From positions 9,130,259-9,194,258 of the forward strand of contig OX442320.1 of the NCBI GenBank assembly GCA_949358305.1: DNA of 64,000 nt, in the 5' to 3' direction. The notes under the pieces were generated by a model that was given only the letters and a program-made list of their open reading frames with translations, was not told the origin of the DNA and did not search any database. Below are positions 58,581 through 64,000 of this stretch, in pieces; within the stretch, counting starts at the first letter, position 1, and each line of letters opens with the position of its first letter. The position numbers and the translations under genes are program-made. The stretch is from Strigamia acuminata (lineage: Eukaryota > Arthropoda > Chilopoda > Geophilomorpha > Linotaeniidae).

Positions 58581-60792
58581 ATGGCATCCGAAGAAGTACG
58601 TAATGATGTTATTTGATAGTTAAAGTGTGTTTTATTAATTTATTTCACTTTTAAAACGAATTTTTATGTTTAAATAGGATGAAGAGATATTTGAAATCAC
58701 AGATTTCACAACGGCGACGGAATGGGAAAGGTACAAATAAATAAATGGATAAATTTTGTGACTTGCACTCGCAATGACACTCAACACTTCCCTTCAGATT
58801 TATTGCTCGCATAGAAGAAGTCATCCACGAATGGCAGCTTACGAAACCTCCAACCCCGAGATCGTTGAAAAGAGTAAATTACAAACAAATAATTTTTAAA
58901 AAAAAATTTTTTTTTACCTCAAATTCTCAATTAAAGGGCGACATTTGCAACGGCACGTGGAAAAAACGCATCGACACGATCACGTTTGCTGACACGCGAT
59001 TCAACACGATTCATCACTGTTTGGAATTGGACGACAACGAAGAAAGTGAAGGAAATGAATCCGCGGTTGAAGAGTCGGGAGAAGGTAGTGGGAGAATACG
59101 AAAACAAAAAAAAGTATTTTTAATGCGAATTTTCTACGATTTGTTTTGCAGAACCGTTGCCACAGGCCTTAGAAGATTTAATGTCGATGGAGAATGATTT
59201 TCCATTTCGTGCTCATTGTCTGTCTCGTTGGTTCGGGTTGCGTGAATTTGTCGTTCTCACGCCGACGGTTTACACGGATGCAATTGTCAGTGAGAGCAAA
59301 GTGAAAGTTTTGCTCAGTTCGTTGTGCGTTGCTGTTAATAACAGCAATTGGTGAATTATAAATTTAATTGTGCAATATTGGGTGTATTTATTGGTTTATT
59401 ATTTGCAGCTCTATTCCATTTTTCGTTCAAGTTCACAGCGTGAACGAGTCGTATTATTTGGGGGTTTGCGAGGGCGGCGGAATTCGAACGAATTTCGAAA
59501 TGGTTCATCTACAAAAAGCGCCGCAAAAAGCCAATCATTTGTCGGGATTGTTGGACATCTTTAAAGCGAAATTAGTAATTAATTAAATTTTATTTTTAAA
59601 AAAATAAAAATAAAAATTGTTTTGATTTAAATTAGGCGAGTCCGCGGCTTAATGCGCCGGTGTCGGTTTCCGTTCGGTTTACATTCGTGTTGCACGATTG
59701 GACGGAATTGGTTTGGCCTCAACAACCACCCGGTAATTAAAATTAAAATAAAAATAAAATTAAAACATGGAAAATATATTTTTTTTATTTTTTAGATTTT
59801 GATTTATTATTGGGTGAAATTGGGATCCACGAACTAGGACAGCTGCCGTTCGGTGCTTGCGAAGATCCAGTTAGCGAGTTTTTTCTATCGACAACTTGGC
59901 CGTGCATGTCTGAAGACGTCATTACTGATAACGACGTGTACTCGTGAGTCGATTAACGTCTAATTTGTTTCCATACGAATTAATTGTGTGAATTTGAAAA
60001 TGCAGAGATTTGGATCCGTTGCAAGCGCCTCAGTGGTCACTACGTGTGAATCTAGTAGAGAATCCGCAATGTTTATTATGTAAAATTGTCTAAATTTGAA
60101 ACGTAAATAATTTTGAATAATTTTAAAACGATTTCCAGATGAATATCTCAACAATCTCGTCGCCCTATCCAAACGCCAAGACACGGCTGATTATTTTTTA
60201 GCGAAAAATCCCGACGACGGAAACGGTAAAATTAAAAATAAATAAAAATAAAATAAATAATTTTTCTTTTTTTTTCTAAAATAATTAAAAATATTTTTAT
60301 TTATTCACAAAAATCAGAACGACACTTCAGTCAATCGTTGGATCGCCTCACAGATCGCATTCCGTTGAACGTGAACGTCTCCGTATCGATGAGCAGACGA
60401 CTCTCCAAACCGGAAAACAGACCCATCGCGGCGTCCCAACTGCAGCAAATATTAGACTACCTATTTCCGGACGCACGAACAAAAACGACCGTAAAAAAAT
60501 CATAAAATCAAAAATCAAAATTAAAAAAAAATTAATTTAATTCCTCCCACTGACAGGAAAAAGAAAAAAGTAAAACGGACGACACCGACGAGTCAGCCAA
60601 CGTGTTATCCCGCGCCGAGGACACTTTCCGCTCGCTGAAATCGGCGCCGCAAGACAGTCTGACGTGGCGCCTGGCCATGTGCATCGCGCACGTGAATCAC
60701 GGCTACAAATCCGTGGCTGCCGTGGCACATTTGTGGTCCGAATTCGTGCTCGAGATGCGCTACCGATGGGAAATCGCGTACCAGCTGCCCGA
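58581..60792 (+). CDS. RAB3GAP1: RAB3GAP1, N-terminal part (continues beyond the visible exons)
   Basis: Catalytic subunit of the Rab3 GTPase-activating complex, also a Rab18 exchange factor, acting in vesicle traffic and autophagy. Exons: 58581-58595, 58678-58730, 58798-58873, 58937-59084, 59152-59350, 59409-59574, 59636-59732, 59796-59943, 60006-60079, 60139-60225, 60318-60490, 60557-60792. It starts MASEEDEEIFEITDFTTATE and includes FEITDFT, RWFGLREFVVLTP and the highly conserved AHVNHGYKSVAAVAHLW, EFVLEMRYRWE. The last visible exon ends LPE at a GTAAGT donor. Roughly the C-terminal half of the usual ~980 residues is missing, and no further exons are seen to 64000, so the rest must lie beyond the window, past the opposite-strand LRR gene, unless the assembly is wrong. 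Confidence 0.9.
60296..60305 (-). terminator. Candidate polyadenylation signals for the LRR gene, antisense within RAB3GAP1
   Basis: Overlapping minus-strand AATAAA hexamers are the first canonical ones after the LRR stop codon; a weaker ATTAAA lies at about 60535. Using either would make the LRR 3' untranslated region antisense to one or two RAB3GAP1 coding exons. Confidence 0.45.
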
Positions 60793-60807
60793 GTAAGTCT
60801 ATTTCTC

Positions 60808-63285
60808 CTATTTAAACGCCCGTCCCGTCGTCCTGTAAGGGTTAAACGCCTGTTCGGGCTCCTCCGACCACGGATTCGCCTCGAACGCGCCCAGCGAACG
60901 GAACGAACCGGCGTACGGACGCTTCTTCTGCTGCTGGAGGAGACTCACGCCCGGGTTGGAGTGCAGCGGGTTCAAGTACTGACCCATGGCCGACTGCGAG
61001 CGCAGATATTTGGGCCCGAGCGAGCCCAGCACCGCGTTGTCCGCCTTGTCGAGGTGATACATGCGCGCGCGCGGGATGCTGCGCGTGCTGTAGACGGAAC
61101 CGGTGTCCCAGTCGGGCACTTTGATGGACGCGGACGTCATGTCGATGGGTCCGATCGTGGCCACTCGCGGGCGGCGGTCGTAGCGCGGCGTCTGGCGGCG
61201 ATTGCAGCACACGAAGATGACGACGGCGACGATGACGGCCAGGCAGATGGCGGCCGACGCGGCGATGATGACCACTTTGTCCGTCTCGGCCGTGTGGATG
61301 CGCTCGCTGCGCACTTCGCGGCACTGCTCGTGGTCGAGCGGGTGCGTGGCGGGGTCGTCGTGGCCCACCAGAACGCACACGACGAGGCACTCGTTGGCCG
61401 GCACGTTGTTGATGCGGAACTGGCGGCTCTGCGGCGACAGCGACCGGCTCATCTTGAACGCCTTTTCGCCGAACAGACGGAAAGCGACGCGGATTTCGGG
61501 CACCAGGTGGTTGTTGGGGGCGCTGAACACCTCCCACGTGATCCAGATGGTCGAGTCGGTGCGGGAGGCGTTCGCCAGACGCACTTGGTGCTTCGGGAGC
61601 CCCGCGGAGCGCGGCGACCACGTGCGGTTGCTCGGTTTGGCGTCGTCGGTGCTCGAGGGGGCCGCGAAGGTCGTCGTGGGGATGGAGGTCGATGGAGGGG
61701 TCGTTGGGGGTGTTGTGGGTAGTGGGGTGGTCGTTTGGGGCTCGCAGTTGAGGTCTTGGGGGGAGAGTTGGGCGAAGTTGCTGCCGCGGAGGGACGGGGG
61801 GTTGCCGCAGAACTGGGGGTTGCGTTCTCGGGAGGTGACTTGGAGGTCGAGGTCGTGGATCCAGTTGGAGAGCCAGCGGAGGCGACAGTCGCAGGAGAGG
61901 GCGCGACCGCCGATGCTGAGGCCGCGGAGGGTCGAGTTGAGGCGCTCGAAGGCGGTTATGTTGAGGGTTTGCAGCGGGTTGCCGTCGAGTGCGAGGAGGG
62001 TCAGCGAGCTCATGGTGTCGAACGCGTCGTCCGGGATCGTGGAGAGTTTGTTGAAACCGAGATCCAAGACCTGGAGAGAGAAAGGCGGAGAAATTATGTT
62101 TGGTTTTTTGGTTTGTTTGGTTTTCTTACCCGGAGTTCGGTGAGGCCTTTGAGGGCCGCGACCGGAAATTCTTGTAAGGCGGCGCTGAGGAGGGAGAGGG
62201 AGCTGATGGTGCCTTCGACGCCCTGGAAGGCGTCGGGGGGGATGCGAGCGAGGGGGTTTCGTTCTAAATTGAGCGCCGTGAGCGATTTGAGACCTTTGAA
62301 GACACTTCCGTCGAATCGGTTCACTCGATTTTGGGCGAAATCCAGGAATGCCAACGACCTGAGGATGCCCAAGGCCGGCGGCACGCGTTCCTGACCGGTC
62401 GCTCGTAGACCCAGGTTGCGCAAGGAAGATTCGAGACCCAGCATCGAGTTGTTGTGGAAAACCAAAGGGTTGTCGTTCAGTTTGAGCACCTAAACACACG
62501 AAACAAACGATTTTTGATGAAAAAATTAATTATTTTGATGAAATAATTGAAAAAAAAATTATTTTTGATGAAATAATTGAAAAAAAAATTATTTTTGATG
62601 AAATAATTGAAAAAAAAATTATTTTTGATGAAATAATTGAAAAAAAAAATTATTTTTGATGAAAAAAATTAATTATTTTGATGGAATAATTAAGAAAAAA
62701 ATTTTTTTTGATGAAAAAAAATTTTTTTTGGGTTCACCTGTAGCGGGGGGCCGACGAACGCCGCGTGGTCGATGAATTTGATTTTATTCCTCGATAGATC
62801 CAGGTGAGTGAGCGCGCGCAAGGAGCGCAACGCCTCGCTCGGGACCGACTCGAGTCCATTATCCTGAAGTCCGAGCGACTCGAGCTTCGTTTCCTGCCCA
62901 GCAAACGAATCCCTGGCGATCTCCTTAATCCCGCACTGAGTGAGCTGCAAACTGGACACCTGAAGAGCCCTCAAAGCGCCCCCTTGCAGCTCCCTCACAC
63001 TCCCGTTGCTCACGAACAAGAGCGCGATGTCCACAGCGCCCGCCGAGCCCAGCGCCGACACAACCTCGGACACCGCCACCAGCGAGCACTGCACCGTCAG
63101 TTGGTGACCCGCGGTCAGCGAACACGAGCACGCCGAGTGCACGGACGTCAGATTGGACGACCACGGACACTCGCAGTGGACGAGGGTCCACAAAAACACG
63201 AAGAAAACGGCGTCTGAAACGAAAGGAATGAATGAAAAGTCCATTTTAGTTGATTTGGATGTCACTCACTGGATGTGCACGCCAT
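60808..63285 (-). CDS. LRR-FN3 single-pass membrane receptor
   Basis: Predicted type I surface protein, probably adhesive or neuronal. Minus-strand exons 63270-63285, 62738-63213, 62130-62489 and 60808-62070, all in phase. Order: signal peptide (MACTSNAVFFVFLWTLVHC), N-terminal cysteine cap, about eight leucine-rich repeats (LTHLDLSRNKI, LAFLDFAQNRV, LTALNLERNPL, LQVLDLGFNKL), C-terminal cap (CDCRLRWLSNWI to LNC), a Thr/Pro-rich mucin-like stalk, a fibronectin III-like module (STIWITWEVFSAP), a transmembrane helix (VVIIAASAAICLAVIVAVV), and a tail of about 130 residues with Tyr and Ser/Arg motifs. An alternative ATG at 63244 lies in the first intron and is in frame. I do not recognise a named ortholog. 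The gene is markedly GC-rich compared with its neighbours. Confidence 0.85.
62515..62730. repeat. 30-bp A-rich array in LRR gene intron
   Basis: About six copies of GATGAAATAATTGAAAAAAA plus AATTATTTTT. On the transcribed (minus) sense strand it is T-rich, like the intron arrays of the plus-strand genes. Confidence 0.93.
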
Positions 63286-64000
63286 GAGTGCTGAGGGGGC
63301 TGTGGTGCACTCCCCTCGCTGGAGCGTTCAAGGTCGAGTCAATTGGAGGCTCCCTCCCCCCCGTGTGGCTGTTGTTTTATGTGAGACGCGGCCTGGGGCG
63401 CTGGATTCCATGCGTGACGAGTGAGTAGGGCTGCAGGCCATGGACCTCTCCCAACTTTCACCTGTCAGTTGAGATGGGGAGGTTTGAATGAGAGAAATAA
63501 AGAAATGGAGGGATGGAGGTTGTTTTTTGTGTTGTGCGAGGTGGTTGGTTGAGTGAGTCACAGATGCGAGGTCAAGCGGAGTGACACACTCATACAATTG
63601 TCCCCAATACTCGGGGAGTATTGTTTTTGATTTGAATTGCAAAGGATGTTCGACACAAAGGATTTGTGAGAAGTTGTCATGAATAATTTATCGAGAAAAG
63701 TGGAAGAAATGGTGAAAAAGGTTCAGAAAAGTTCAGAAAAGTTCAGAAAAGGTCGAAAGGATTGTAAGGAATTGTTGAAAAGATTGAAGAAAGCTTGAAA
63801 AACGTCGAAAGTATTCGAAAAAGTGGAAAAAAAATCATTAAAAAATCATCAAAATTATGTACAATTGATAAAAATATCCGAAATTATTCGAAAAAATGAA
63901 AATATTTTGAAATAATTCGAAAAAATCAAAATATTTTGAAATTATTCGAAAAAATCAAAATATTTTGAAATTATTCGAAAAAATCAAAATACTTTGAAAT
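63286..64000. other. Upstream region of LRR gene, ending in a repeat
   Basis: 63286-63660 is the likely LRR promoter and leader, with C-rich patches. From about 63700 short direct repeats (GTTCAGAAAA) lead into a roughly 29-bp A-rich tandem repeat (ATTCGAAAAAATCAAAATAT) that runs off the window end. No RAB3GAP1 exon is seen. Confidence 0.55.

Noticed and set aside
60664-62394. Long plus-strand frames (352, 313 and 219 codons) opposite the LRR gene
   Set aside because: They are antisense shadows of GC-rich coding DNA; the minus-strand frame has LRR, FN3 and membrane domains while these have no recognisable domains.
19701-62730. Regularly spaced repeats considered as CRISPR arrays
   Set aside because: Units are contiguous tandem repeats without unique spacers, in introns of eukaryotic genes.

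Overview
This window is eukaryotic nuclear DNA, almost certainly from an insect. The genes are split by many small GT-AG introns, intergenic DNA is AT-rich, short TTAGG-type runs occur, and there is a complete chitin synthase of the insect CHS-1 (krotzkopf verkehrt) type with duplicated alternative exons. Order and species cannot be fixed from sequence alone; a holometabolous insect such as a beetle is my best guess.

Layout. (1) 1.6-17.7 kb: a same-strand tandem array of four proton-coupled oligopeptide transporter genes (SLC15/PTR2, Opt1/yin type). The first has three alternative first exons, the second is strongly divergent, and the third and fourth are close sister copies. (2) 18.3-22.5 kb: a cueball-like YWTD/EGF single-pass receptor. 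(3) 23.6-29.4 kb: the ankyrin-RBR ubiquitin ligase ANKIB1. (4) 29.9-30.3 kb, minus strand: complex I subunit NDUFB3, converging on ANKIB1. (5) 30.4-34.1 kb: gene-poor DNA with a G-quadruplex-prone tract and two large 20-bp satellite-like arrays. (6) 34.2-43.7 kb: chitin synthase 1, with alternative exons 8a/8b only 29 nt apart. (7) 44.3-55.8 kb: a Slac2/MyRIP/melanophilin-like Rab effector with two alternative first exons and an internal immunoglobulin-like domain. (8) 57.0-60.8 kb: a very compact housekeeping cluster: a small membrane protein, TIMM10, BCDIN3D (minus) and RAB3GAP1 (plus). (9) 60.8-63.3 kb, minus strand: a GC-rich LRR-FN3 membrane receptor whose end lies 16 nt inside a RAB3GAP1 intron, so it appears nested in that gene.

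The genes do not form one pathway. Shared themes are membrane transport (peptide transporters, Rab effector, Rab3GAP), cuticle formation (chitin synthase) and small mitochondrial proteins (NDUFB3, TIMM10, the 67-residue protein). Many introns are expanded by tandem arrays with periods near 10, 20, 31 and 41 bp, usually T-rich on the sense strand.

I found no clearly new multi-gene system. The best leads are the Rab effector architecture (hydrophobic alternative N-terminus, and an Ig fold missing a disulfide cysteine), the physical arrangement of chitin synthase exons 8a/8b, the divergent transporter copy, and the nested/antisense LRR gene. Exon borders were read by eye from splice consensus, reading phase and family or paralog alignment.
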